Shown here one piece after another: positions 33,044-45,808 of a DNA stretch of 64,000 bases (position 1 is its first letter; the number at the start of each line of letters is the position of its first letter). The stretch is taken from NCBI GenBank assembly GCA_023091665.1, contig JALJCQ010000030.1, positions 2,854,501 through 2,918,500 on the forward strand, written 5' to 3'. Both the position numbers and the translations under genes were made by a program. The notes below the pieces were generated by a model. The model saw only the letters and a program-made list of their open reading frames with translations, was not told the origin of the DNA and searched no databases. The DNA is from Pythium myriotylum. Its lineage: Eukaryota > Oomycota > Peronosporomycetes > Pythiales > Pythiaceae.

Positions 33044-36000
33044 CTAGTCGTCGCGCTTCTTCTTCTTCGTGACGATGCGCTTGACCTTGACGACCTTGGT
33101 GGTCGACGCCGCGGCCTCGTTCGCGAGCATCTTGGAGACCTCGAGGCCCGCCGTGAACGCGTTGTTGAACATGACGCGCTGCTGGAAGGCCGCCACGAAC
33201 GGCAGGAACATGGCCACGAAGAGCACAGGCCCGAAGATGATCCAGCCGATGGCGCGGTCGTAGCCACGAGCGATCGCGCGCACCACGACGTGGCTCGTGT
33301 GCAGCTGGTAGATGCACACCTGCAGGAACCAGTACGTGAAGATCGTCACGATGAGGAAGATCTCCATCAGGTTGGAGAACGTGAAGATCAAGAAGCTCGC
33401 CGCGATCAAGAGGAAACCGCAGCACGTGAGCACGAACTTCATCTTGCGCAGACGCATCTGCTTGAACGTCATCTTCTTCTTGATGCGGCTCGCCATGTAG
33501 CCGAAGCAGAGCAGCAAGAATGCAAACACAAACATGGCGCCGACCAACACGTACGTGGCCATGTCACCCTTCTTGACCTCGATATCGCGGGCCGTGTAGT
33601 ACGTCTTGTGGGCTAGCTGCAGGTAGAGCCCATAGGCCAAGAAGAAGAACCGAGACTTGCGCACGTGCGTCACGAAGCGCGAGAAGCCCGTCGAGTGCTC
33701 CAGGTAGTCGGTCTCGCTGCTCCACCAGCCGAGCCAGCTCTGTGTGGAGTCGTTCGCGGTCTGGAGCCAAGTTTGCCAGTCATTGTAGTCGTCGATGAGC
33801 TTGTCCCAGTCAAGACCGCTCGGGTTGAACATGAACGGCGCCCAGATCCACGTCGCCGCGATGATCCACAGCGAGTACGACATAATGCCGTAGTTTTGGT
33901 TCGTCGGCTCGACACAGTCGTGGTAGAAGTTGGCGTAACAGCGCGTGGTCCAGTCATCGTCCGACGGCTTGAAGCCCTTGAAAAATTCAAAGTCCTTTTC
34001 CCATGAGCAGTTGCACCACGAGAACGTGCCGTAGATGCGGTAAATGATCAGCAGAAGCACCAGTTCAACTCCGCGGTAGAAATGACTGAACGCGTAGAAG
34101 CGGAAGAGCTCGGCAAACTTTTCGTGCTTGATAGTGAAGCCACGACCAGTTGCGCGGTATTTGGCGCCACCGTGGACGAGGGTGCGGTCGAAGTAGTGCA
34201 TACGAGTACCCATCTGGAACGTGAAAAACAGAGGACCGAGCGTGAGCGTGTTCCAGATCAAGTAGGTGACACCGTGGCGGAAGCCTTGCTCAACACCGAC
34301 AACGGCAATTACAGGCACGACCAAGAGGAAACCGAACTGGAAGGCCCACGCTGTGTTCAATGTGCCACCAATGCCGAGACCACCCTGGGTCAGAAAGTAG
34401 TAGTCCAGACCACTCAACGCCATGTAGACCTTGCCGTAGATGAAGAAGTAGATGCCCATCACAGTCATCGTCTGCGTGAAGTACCAGCCCAAGTTGCCGT
34501 AGAACCAAGAATGCAAGCGGAAGAAATCGAGGCGCGTCCCCATGCGCAGGACATCGCGAGATGTCACACACTCACCGGCACCAGAAGAAATCTTGGACTC
34601 GAACTGAGCTAACTGCTGCATACCGACATCACGACCCTTGCCAACCTGAATGAACTCCTCATGGGATACACGACCGCCTCGCAGCGTCGTGTTGAAACCG
34701 GCAAAGATATCTTCAGACAGATTGATGCCCTTGGACGCCTTTGCAGTACCGCCAGTCGACATCGCGAACAGCTTATCGAAGATATCTGGGTGGCCGTAGT
34801 GCTGACGCACCAGGTTGCGAGCGAGCATACGCTGGCCAAGTGATACGAAGTTCAGTTCCTGAATCGACATGAAACTAGCCAAGTTCGAGACACCGCCCGT
34901 GAAGACGTGTTCACGGAAACCAATGATCGTGAGCGGTTCTTTCTCGCTGTGGCGGTCCATGGTCGAGAGCAAGTTCGGCATCTTCAAGCATTCCTCAAAG
35001 TAGCCATCCTGGTTCATATCAATACACTGCAGCAACTCGCCGCGAGTGAAGATCGCCGCATGGTTCTGGTTCTCGGGTTTGCCTTCACCGATGATTGGGT
35101 CACCAGGGAGTTCAACGCGGTAGATCTCGCCAATCTGGTCCCCTTCGGCTCGAATCAGAACCGAGTAATACTTAGGTGGACCGTCCTTGACCTTCTTCGG
35201 ACCGTCGACGTACGCGATACGGAGACCTGGGTGCTTCCTCAGAAGGTACTCAAGCTCGGCAGCCTGCTGGCGCTGCTCGTCTTTCATCTTGCCATAGATC
35301 TGACACGTACACACGTAGTTAAACTTCAGCGCGACCATATCATCCAGGCGCTTGCACTTGGTACAATGGCACCCGTTCTGATGCATCACTTCGTTGTCCG
35401 CAATCTCCAGCCAGTGCAAGAAACGGATCGCCTCCTCGTTGTACATCATGCCGCGGACGGTACGCGCCAACGTCTGGCCACGGTAACTGGCCCACAGCTG
35501 AACCTCTTCGGGGCATTTCTCCAGGGCATCATCCATGTCCTTGGCGTGAACTCGCTCAAGGAAATGATCCCACTCAGCTGGGTAGATCGTCTTGAGGTAG
35601 TAGAGCAACTTGATGCTGTCGTCATTTTGAGTCGTCAGCTCCTTCACTGAGTAGAGGACAATTTCGCTGTAGTATGGGGTCGAAACAGTCAGCGAGCGAA
35701 TCTTGCGAATAGCCTTCGCGTTTGGCATGTCCATGAACAACGAGTTTGCAAAGAAGCGCAAACGGCGACGACCCTCATCGGAGCGTGGCTCTGAATCGAA
35801 GTTGTCGACAGTCAGCAACTGGTGGGCACGCGAGACAATGTCGAGGACGGCCTCTGAGTTGACCAGCTTGTGGAGCTGCATGTTCGCATATTGCTGGGCG
35901 TCACCAGGGAAGAAGAACGACTTCTGCTTGAGAGGTGTGTCATTCAAAATTTGCATCAGGTTTTCCTGCTTGCTGAGCACCTTCTTCATGGCGTTCAAAA

Positions 36001-39000
36001 TTGCCTCCATACAATCAATCACGCGATACAGAGCCTTCTGGAACTTGATGTCATTCTCAGCTGTGTTACGCGGAACATCCAGCAAAGCTTTCATCAGGTC
36101 AGCAGCGACAGTGCGGCAATGGTCGACACTCTTCAACTTCAGTCCTTGGAGAAGCGTTTGCTGCGCAGCCATCTCTTCCATGAAGTCAAAGCACTGGTTC
36201 AAGTCGCGGTGCTCATCACCGAGAAGTAACAGTATGACACGAGATGAGAATCGGTACGAGCTTTCAAGCGCTTGCATGCGAAGATCATCCTTTTGGAGTC
36301 GCTCGCGCATCGTTGTCTCCACCTTCTGCATCGCTTTCTCCTTCTTCTTCTTCTCCTTGTCGAGTTTGTCGTACACAGCAGCGCACTCGGTGATGATATC
36401 AAGCGACTCGTCGAGCTTGCCTGCGGTGAGGAATACTGGCGGGTACAGCTTGCGATCTTCAGCCCCCTTCGCATCGATGAGGTAACTGAGCACACTGAGC
36501 TCGCGGTCGCTAATCACATCGGCCTCACGCAAGCTTTGAAGGCAGCGGTTCCAAGCTATCGCAAACGGAATTGTGCGTTCAAAAGCGGCGCCTTCAACTC
36601 CAGTCATCGCACCGATTCCAGACGACGATGACGACACACGAGCCAGACGCTCGCTGCCATCAGTAGATGATGCCGCAGTACTGGCTGTATCGTCTTGATC
36701 CTCCAGCAAGTTCGAGTACATCTGTGTCTTCACTTCAAGCGGCTTGTCACCTTCTTTGAACGATACTCGCTCGAACGTACGCACGGGCATCGTCGCATCC
36801 TCCTCCTCAGCGGGTTGGCCCTTCTTCGGCTTCTTCTTCTTCTTCTTCTTATCATCTTCCGCAGTTCCGTCGACAATGTTGGGAACGATCTTTTGGTTGA
36901 ACATACGTGGAATCGACTTGAACGACATGCGAAGTACGCGGAACGAACGGAGCTCGCCGATACGCAAGTTGAAACCGGCAAACGAACCAACTACGACCGA
37001 CATGAGTGCGTAGAAAATCTGCGCGTCGTACATGAAGACGAAGAATGACGGAACCCACAGGAACAAGATGTAGATGATGTTGTGGAACGACATCTGGAGC
37101 ATGAAGTTGGAGTATTTCAAGTACTCGTCTTCACGAGCGTACCAGATGAAGAGCGATGTCTCCACAAGGGCTTTGATCATTAACTGGTAGTCGAACGTGA
37201 GCTTGATGATCAGGAGCACAAGCCAGAAGCACATGTATCGACAATAGGTCTTGAATGGAACGGGTAGCGAACGCCCAACGTACACAGACGTCATCATAGA
37301 CCCCATTTTGTTGAATAACTCGCAAACGAGGATAAGACCGATCATTGCAGCACCACCAAACATTCCCAGGGCAGCCTGGTCTTGACGCTTTTGATCCTTC
37401 GTCAGCCCTGATGTATCCACCGTGCGCTGGTCACCCTCACCGCTAGTAGGGAGTGTGATTGGCTTGCCATCACCCATAGTCAAAAGCCCGGAGATTAGAT
37501 CACCGATGCGGCCATTCTGGATGAGAGCCTTAATGTCGAGCTGGCACACGTCGCAGTTTAGGCGACCGGGGCCAGGCAACTTGATGATGTCCATGGCAGC
37601 TTTTTGCCATTTTGGAATACACAGTGACTGGTCATAAAGCCTGGTTGAGACCTCACCGGTACCGTCGCCATTGGCACGTGTTTCCGTCTCGCCTGACTGC
37701 TTGAAGCACTTCTCGATGAGCTTCACATAACATCCGCAGCGGCCACTTGTCTTCTGCGTACACGAAGTGAAAGGCACGACCCGAAGAAGAGCCTTAAAAT
37801 CGATCGGGATCTGACTGAACTCGTCACCAGTGTAATCCACTCCGAGGCATGTCGCGAGCACTGGGATCAGACATTGCGGAGTCTTCTCATCAACGTCCTC
37901 ACCATTGTTCAGCCCATTGTTAGTACCATCATCACTAGCGTCATATTCCACGGTCCCCGTGTAATCATCTGCCGTGAGGTTCTTGCCGAACACAGTGAAG
38001 CCTCGGCTCATTCCATTCGAGACATCGGAGCCGTAAAGGATTGGAGTGTCCGGGCAGAACATGACGACGTTCAGCGAGAAGCCGACAACTGCGAAAAACA
38101 AGGCACAGTTGAACATGAAAATGCGGCGGAAAGACAAGATTGCACGCATCCACGAGCGGCGCTCGAGGAACGTCTTCTTCACAGTCTTTGGTTGGCCCTT
38201 CTCAGTCATCTCTCCAAAGGCCTCCGCGATCGAAGTCAAGTTGAATGACAGACACTTCTTGTTCCAGAAGAACTCGTTAAAGTCGTCGTAGTTACGGATC
38301 TCCGTGTGCGGCGCGCGATCGCCCTTGGGTGTCTTCTTGTCATTGTCTTTCTTAATCTCGGTATAGATCGGACGGATGACCTCGACCAAAAAGTCCCCAG
38401 GCTGCTTCTCGGCGCCACGCGATGAGGCCTGCGGAAGCATGTTGTGCAACAAGAAGCACAGACACTCGGGCACCTGACGCAAGTTGGCGGCTTCGCCCCA
38501 GAGAAGGAAGAAGACTGCAATGTCGATGAGTGGGTCACTCGTGAAGGCAGGTGACGTTGAGAGGTATTTGCACCACTTCGTGTAGTTGGCGAACACACGG
38601 CCGTGGAGGCGCGTGATACCCGTCTTCGCGAGCTCGAGCTCACGCTGTGGGTCACGCTTGCCGGCATCTTCGGATCCGGGCGCCGCACCTTCTTCCTCAG
38701 ACTGCTCCTTGAAGTTGGTCAGCAACAACAGCACGTGTTCCTTCTGGTTGAGCACACTGGATTCTTGAAAACCAAACGTTTTCTGGAGCGTCGCGAAGAT
38801 ATCTCCGATCGCCGACGAGCTGGACAGCCACAAACGAACGATCAATAATCGACCACACCCACTACTCCACACGTATTGACATACTTGTTCATGAGCTCGA
38901 CGACGGGGTTGTACATCGGCGGCAGCTGCTCCATGTTGAGGATGTTGCTATTGAGCTTGTGGACGCCGTTTGCGCCAGGGATGACGATTGCCCCGGCGGT

Positions 39001-39285
39001 CCCGCGCTCGAGCTGGCTGCGGATCATGTTGACGTAGCGCGTCATCTTGCTGTGGAGGCGCTGGCTCGCCTCGCGCTCGTCCTCGTTCGAGAACTCGATC
39101 GCGAGCGCTTCCTCAAAGATGCGCACGGCCTCGCTGAGCTTCTCGCGCGCACCTGCGACGTCGGGCGGCGTGGCGTTCTGCAGCGCCACGCCCTCGTTCA
39201 CGAGCGCCATGCCTTCATCGCACTGGCGCTTCTGCTCCTCGAGCGCGCTGCTCTGGAAGCCGTCCTCGCTGTCCGAGCTGGGCAT
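33044..39285 (-). CDS. FKS/callose-type 1,3-beta-glucan synthase, paralog 2 (2,058 aa)
   Basis: Two exons, 39285-38885 and 38819-33044, are joined by a 65-nt phase-2 intron with donor GTATGT. The junction restores ELMNNSSAIGDIFATLQ, which aligns with MLHNSPSLGDVFESLK in paralog 1, supporting the splice. The start is MPSSDSEDGFQSS, the first ATG in frame. Architecture matches the neighbour: an MIT-like N-terminus (KRQCDEGMALVNEG...MTRYVNMIRSQ), the FKS1 first domain (FANYTKWCKYLS...LLWGEAANLRQ), a membrane block, a synthase domain (QHYGHPDIFDKLF, QVGKGRDVGMQQL) and a second membrane block ending KKKKRDD. The two paralogs are near-identical through the synthase core and diverge in the MIT, linker and Lys/Ser-rich cytoplasmic segments. 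This gene diverges from the SAM-CHAT gene at its 5' side. A tandem duplication is the obvious origin. Confidence 0.95.
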
Positions 39286-39892
39286 GGCGTGGCGTCCCCT
39301 TCTCTCTCCGGTCGCGTCGGCCACGCAGCGGCTTGCGTTGTGCTTGCGGAGCTCGGGCTCCAGACGGACTGAGATGGAAGGTCGCGTGCGGAGATCAGGC
39401 TCACTTGTCGGCCATGGGTCCGCCTGGTGGGAAGTCTTGGCGGGCTGGCGGACCCATTCACAGGCGGGTCGGTGGGCCGACAGAGAGAACCCGCAGGAAT
39501 TTCAAGAGAGATTTGTATGCGAGGTGGGCCGAATGGGTCTCATGATGACGGGCGGGTTGTTGCAATCGTCAAGCACCTCAAAATCCTTCAACCTAACCCC
39601 AAATCAGGGCTGTAGCAACAAATACCTTTGTAAAACGATTGTAAAGCATAACTTCTTGGAACAATATACACTCCAAACTCAGTCTCTCGAAAACGAATGT
39701 TAGAGTTGGTTGGAGAAAATCCGCCACTTTGAAGTGATGCCTCGCGCAAAACCGCCAAAAAAGATCCTAATCTATTTCACTGTGATAGAAAGAATTATAC
39801 GTCCTTGCCATGGTTGAGATGGGTACACAAGCGCGTACTGGACACGCAATATGGAAAAGGCCAGCAGATGCACTTGGGTGCAGTCCATGAAA
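39286..39892. other. Divergent intergenic region between glucan synthase and SAM-CHAT gene
   Basis: This 607-bp gap between divergent starts is GC-rich near the glucan synthase and AT-rich at about 39560-39800. No gene is supported. Both promoters are expected here. Confidence 0.4.
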
Positions 39893-42800
39893 ATGGCGGC
39901 AAGCTGGCGAGCGTGGACGTGCGACCAAGTCTCCGAGTGGATCGCGAGCGCCGGCTTCGAGCAGTACGCAGAGGTGATAGAAAGGCGTGCTCTCTATCTT
40001 CCGAGCCGTGGCTTTTTGACGCTCTGACTCGCTCTGTAGGTCTTCCGAGCGAACGACATTGCTGGAGGTTCGTCATGCAAGTCGTCAGGTTGAACGATGC
40101 GATCCTCACACAGGTTCATTGTGGACCTAGACATTCTCCCAGAGCTGACAAATGAGGTGCTGCGAGACGATCTCGGCATCGCGGCGTTTGGCCATCGCGC
40201 GCGCATTCTGAACGCCGTCCGGGCCCTCATGACTGAGTCAGCCCAAGTGCCACTACCAACCTCACCGGCCATGCCACCCTCGTCACTCCCCGCACAAGTA
40301 ACGAGGTCTAGCAAGCCCGTACTCGATCTCGTGGTTCTGCATGCTGCTCCACTTGTGATTCGCGATGGCAAGCGGCTGTACACTATGGAGAAACTGGACC
40401 TTGAGGCCGAACGCCGAGCCATTACCAACTCGCTGCTCCATGATATTAGTCACAAAGCAATCCACGTGCAGTTTGAAATCGCTACAGCCGATATCCTTCG
40501 GCGTGTCATGACAGCCTCCAACTGCCGGGTGAGTTGTGACGATTGGAAGAAGAGCAAACTGAGGACTAAGCCGTGACGGGGGGTTTGCAGGTACTTCATT
40601 TCTCCGGCCACGGTCTTGGGTCCAAGCCTGCTCTGTGCTTCGAGGACGGAATTGGCTGCACCCACCTCGTCACTCCAGAAATCCTCCGCGATCTCACGTT
40701 CACGGGATCAACAGAGGCGATGGGTGCATCCCAGACACAACTCGTTTTTGTAAACTCGTGCCATAGTGAGAACGTTGCGAAGGTGTTCCTTGAAGCGGGT
40801 ATTCCGCACGTCGTTGCGGTACGTTTGACTCGTCTGATAGAGTTCAAACCAAGACAGTTGGTAACAGTGTCTTGATTGGGTCAGGTTCACTCAGATTCTT
40901 TAGTAGTCGACGCCTCTGCAACCATGTTCGCAAAACATTTCTACTTGTCACTGTTCTCAGGCCACACTGTTCAAGCAGCGTTCAATGTAGCGCGCGCGTT
41001 CGTTCGATCGCTTCCTTCTCCAAAACGTGGTGTGTGCTGTTGCGCGTAAGTGCAAAATACTTCCATGCTTCAAACTGCTAGAGGATAACAGTGTTTTTTT
41101 CCTTGCTGTAGTCACCTCCATGAGCCAGAGTGCACATGGCGTAAGGCTGGTTCGCGCCATTCGCATCATATTTCAAACAAGTGTTGCTGCAAAGGAGATG
41201 TTCTACCGTACCCGCACGACGAATCGTCAAAATTCCTCCTACTGGGGGGTGATGGTAGCTACAATGCGCACGAAGTTGTGCTATTCGGAGACATTCCCGA
41301 GGGGGAGTTGAAAGACCATACGGTGCAAACAAAAGCGATAATTCCATCACTACACGGACAGGTGCGTCGAACATTTTGTTGGACAATATGCTTGTGAACA
41401 TTGAGCGATTATTTTGTCTGCTCTAGTTCATCGGTCGTGGAATTGAGACCTACTTGCTGGTCAAGTCACTCCGAGACAATGCTGTCACTGCGTGCATTGG
41501 TGCCCCAGGTATTGGCAAGTCCTCACTAGTCATCTCGGTGGCTCATTTTGCCCATAGCCGTCGTCTGTTTCCCGACGGAGTATACTACGTCGACTTGGAA
41601 GGCCAGAAGCTCTCAACAGTGCGCTATACCATCGCACAAGTTATTGGTATTGCTGCATCTGACACGGATGAAGAAGTTTTTGCCGAGATTGGGTGAGAGA
41701 GAGCCCAACAAAAATGTGAAAACTTGACGTCATCTGATGCATGGTCCGTCCTAGGTCTCGACACTGCCTACTCATCCTCGACAAGGCGGAGGAACTACTT
41801 GACGAGGACGAAGTGAAAGCACAACAACTCTTGAGTCGAATTGTGGCCTTAGCTCCTCGTGTTCGACTTCTTCTTGGGTCTCGGAGAATTCCGCATATCC
41901 CAAATGTCACTTCATACTCACTTTCGCTGTCCCAACTTCCGACTCATCTAGCGGTACGTAGAGTAATGGATTGAACGAACCACATCTGGTGCTGAAGATA
42001 GGATAATCTAGGTTGATTTACTGTGCTTAATGGCACCTGGTTGTCCTGCCACGGCTGCTGAACGTTTGGCAAAGCTATGCGGCTGCTTACCACTTGCAAT
42101 CCGTATCGTTGGCCGAGCGTTGGCAAACGCAAGATCAACTGTAACGCCAGACCAGATGATCAAAGACCTCGAGGTTCGTTGAATTAGAGCAACAACGTTG
42201 AATGCTGGGTTATTTACAATATTTCGATGTCAGGGTGATGAAAGTCGTCTTGAGGCGATGAAGGAGCTCAATCAAGTAGGACAACGTGAGTGCGTTGACC
42301 GCTGCATCCGATCATCTTTTTCACATTTAGAAGGACCCCTGCGTCTGGCATTCATGGCTCTCGGATTCTTCCGAGGATCGTTCGATGTCGAGGCAGTAGA
42401 AGCAGTCCTCGACACGCCTCATAAAGGAAGGACCCTGACTGCTCGATCCCTTGCTCATTCCAGCTCTTCATCGTCAGCTTCCTCCATCAATAATAGTTAT
42501 GGCACAATGGGTCAGCCACGCGGAGCAGGAAGGCGGTTAGACGATGACTTAGAGTCAACGACTGGTCTAGGGACAAAACTTGCTGAGGCTGACGGGTTCA
42601 CGCACGAAAACGATGGGGTGTTTACGAGGGAGGCGTACAATCTACTTGATTTTGAGAGTCCTGAGGAAGCACAAGCACGAACTGTGTCCGGTAAGCTCTC
42701 AAAACAAACTGGTTCGTTCAACTGACGTCGTTATCTAACATCGTTACAGTCTCAACCGCTAGCAGTGCTCTCAAGCTTCTCCATCAGTGGTCCCTGGTTG

Positions 42801-45361
42801 AATACGATGGTGGGACGAAACGTTTTCGAATGCACAACTTAATTCAACTTTTTGCGGAGGAGGAGGCTGCAAGACTGGGTGACTCTACTGACGTGGATAG
42901 TGATGAGATCGAAGATCCAACTTTTGGTATCGGGAGAGAGATGGTGTTGACCTGGAGAAGAAGGTTCATTCGCCATTATTGCGTCATCGTCGCAAATGCC
43001 TCTCACTCTTATCGTTACGAGGGAGATTTACGACTCTTCGATAGCGAGCGTGCCAACATCGAATCTGCGATGCGCATTGGTCGCCTACTGACTCTTCAAT
43101 CAATTGATCGCATGCGCGAGTTGCGACGACAAGAGGAAGATGAGTACTTGGAAAGAGAACTTGAAAACCCCAGATTCTCTGCTGGTGAATCCTCAGAAGA
43201 GACGCTACCGAAGATATCAAAGTGCCGAGAACTGTTCGACAAATCAGCCTTGGTTGACGTGCTCATTTACTGCAACCTTGTCACGCGGTCTCGTTTTATC
43301 TTCCGGACTCGTATCGAGCCAAAGCGTCGTCTGCAGTTCTTATCAAGCTGCCTGCAGATGGCTCGCGAGACGAGGTCTCTGTACTGCACGTGTGGCTGCT
43401 CGGAAAATGATCCAGCCAACCTCCTTTGGGACATTGACGAAGTCAAACATGATCGGCCTCTCGGAATGCTGGACGATCTCCCCAGTTTTGACGAACCACT
43501 TCTTCCTGAGAAACCCCAGCTTGACTGTTCTTGTCCCGGAATTAAGGAACTTATCGGCCTAGAGGTCCTCCTCCTGATTGATCTCGGATACGCCTCGTGT
43601 GATAGTGCCGACTGGATCGCCGGAGAGTACTATTACTTGGAAGTCCTACGCCTGCAACGCGATGTTCTCGGTTGGGGAGAGAACGCTCAGGTCGCAGAAG
43701 TCTTGAATCAGTTCGGCATTTGCTTGAGCTCTGGCTGGGGTTGTATGGCGTACAACATTTGGCTGCTTCGACACGCGGAACGCCTGATACTTGGTGGCCT
43801 CAAAGTTCGCGGTCGGGTTCTCGGCGAAAACAACCCCGACTACGCTACTAGTTTGAACAACGTCGCCAATTTTTATAAAAACTCAAATCCGAACAAGCGA
43901 GAACCCCCATCGAGAAATCATCTCAACCCTCGCAAGAAAAAACCATCTGATACTGTGTCAGATTCATCGTCCACTGCTGAGTCCGAATCGTGGTCAACCG
44001 CAACTACCGCTGGTATTCCAGTTGAGAGTGAAAATGGCACAATTGACGTTGAAAGTATGTACCGACGTTCACTACGAATCAGAGAAGCCACCCTCGGTCA
44101 AAATCACCCCAACGTGGCCCAAAGCTTGAACAACTTGGCCCTGGTTCTCATCTCAAAGATCCCGCCCACCAAAATGATGTTAGTGTCCTCTTCCACGACG
44201 CATGCTATCTGGGAAGTCTCACCAACGCTTAATTTGCAGGGATAGCGCGTATCGCACTGTAATTCGAGAGATTAACGAACTGTACACTCGTGCACTCATG
44301 ATTCGACGGACTGCGCTGGGGAACTCAAGTTTCGAGACGGCCGCAACTCTGAACAACATTGGCAATTTTCAGCGCCTCAAGGTCAGTACGATCGGCATTT
44401 AATCGTACCTGTCGTTGACTTATTCGACGGTGACACAGGGAGATTGGAAAGGAGCAGAGGAAAACATTCGAGAAGCGTTGCGAGTAATCAATCGCTTTGA
44501 TTCGGATCACAGCCCACGCGCTGCCAGGATGTACATCAACCTGGGTCGTCTCCAAAGAGAGCAAAAACGATATGACGAAGCCACCAAGTCCTTCGAAGTA
44601 GCCCGCGACATTCGTCAGAAGTGGTTCCCTGAATCTCGGGATGTTGGATACTGTGTGGGTACGTTCTGCTCCGTGTACTGTACGTTAGAATCAATTTGCC
44701 AGGCGCTCATGTTCGGGTGATTGCAGAACAAATCGGCAAATGCATGATTCTTAAAGGACTTGAAGCCGAGGGGCGAGCTTACGAGGATGAAGGCCGACGA
44801 ATGAAGAAGCTTGGTATCGCTGCAATACCGGATTCCACGAGCCGGAGTGCATTGGATGACAGCGGTCATAAGAAATCGCCGTTCACGTTCATTCGTGTCA
44901 AGATCGTGGACGTCATTCCCCGCGAGGTGCAGTGCAAAGAACTGGTGTGTTTATTTGGGTGGCTCACCCAGTGACGAATGCATTCGTAACGTTAGATCAT
45001 CTTGGCGCGACGCTTTAATTTCCCGGGACGACTGTTGGGTGAACGTGGCATTCACATGAAGCGGATCGATGCGATCACTTGTGCGAACGTGCGGTATCAA
45101 GGGCCGTGGCCCACATCGTTCGCCAAGTCTGGGAGCACCAAGAAGAACGAGCAGATGGCCGACGAAGCCGAGATTCAAATTACTGCAGCCACCGACCTGG
45201 TACGCTAAGCAGTGCGCTAACGACTCATCACACACTAACTAGATGCATTGCAGGCGATGGAGCGCGCCAAAGAGCAGTGCGTGGCCCTTCTCAAGGACGT
45301 CGCAGCGCAGTACGAAAGTTTCACTGAACAGTATCCACCGCATTCCAGCTCAGCTCCGTAA
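39893..45361 (+). CDS. SAM-CHAT-NB-ARC-TPR-KH protein: STAND-type receptor protease with RNA-binding tail
   Basis: Sixteen exons join in frame: 39893-39973, 40040-about 40071, 40114-40528, 40591-40818, 40885-41045, 41112-41361, 41427-41692, 41755-41953, 42012-42173, 42234-42690, 42750-44178, 44240-44381, 44439-44658, 44727-44944, 44996-45199 and 45254-45361, giving about 1,523 residues. Every junction except exon 2/3 has a canonical GT-AG pair with matching phase and a normal intron length. Domains in order: SAM (WTCDQVSEWIASAGF... LGIAAFGHRARIL); CHAT caspase-like protease with HFSGHG (His about 183) and VNSCHS (Cys about 233); NB-ARC with P-loop GAPGIGKSS (about 414), Walker B LLILD (about 483) and CGCLPLA; a winged-helix-like FRMHNLIQLF; TPRs of kinesin-light-chain type (NPDYATSLNNVANFY, HPNVAQSLNNLALVL, FETAATLNNIGNF); and a STAR-like KH domain (FNFPGRLLGERGIHMKRID). 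The inferred role is an ATP-switched protease sensor, possibly of RNA. Confidence 0.85.
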
Positions 45362-45808
45362 CTCCGCAAATCGACAGGGAACATACCGTACAGAATCAAC
45401 TCTGTTTCCAACGTCTCGGATGCCAAGGAATGGAAAAGATCGGAGATGGGTTCATGGTCGGACGAGCTTGCCGCCACCAACTGCAGTGGCTCATGCCACA
45501 TTCCCGTAGCCTAGCTCACCTCCTTCGCCAATCAAATCTGCGCGATCCAGCCATTAGATCGCTTGCGTCTTGTTCAACGTGACTTGCGGGATGAGTGAGA
45601 TCTTGAATTGTGACCAAATCGCTGTGAAGAGGAGGGATGACACAGCCTGGAACCCATTTCCTACCAGTCCCACTATGTCTCCGAGGGACGCCGAGAAAAC
45701 ACTTCGCCCCGGCCACTGGATGGAGCCCCCGACGGCCTTCGCTAGGGGCTTGCAACAGCGGCACGCCCTCAGCCATTCGCGCATTTGCTGGCAAGTGGAG
45801 AAGACGCC
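45362..45808. other. Intergenic region
   Basis: These 447 bp separate the KH-tailed receptor from the membrane protease gene. Short overlapping frames on both strands have no protein-like character. No defined motif was recognised. Confidence 0.4.

Noticed and set aside
39893..45361. Reading the SAM-CHAT-NB-ARC-TPR-KH region as a cluster of small separate genes
   Set aside because: Splice donors and acceptors keep one frame across all exons, no internal start or polyadenylation-like break is evident, and conserved motifs span several junctions.
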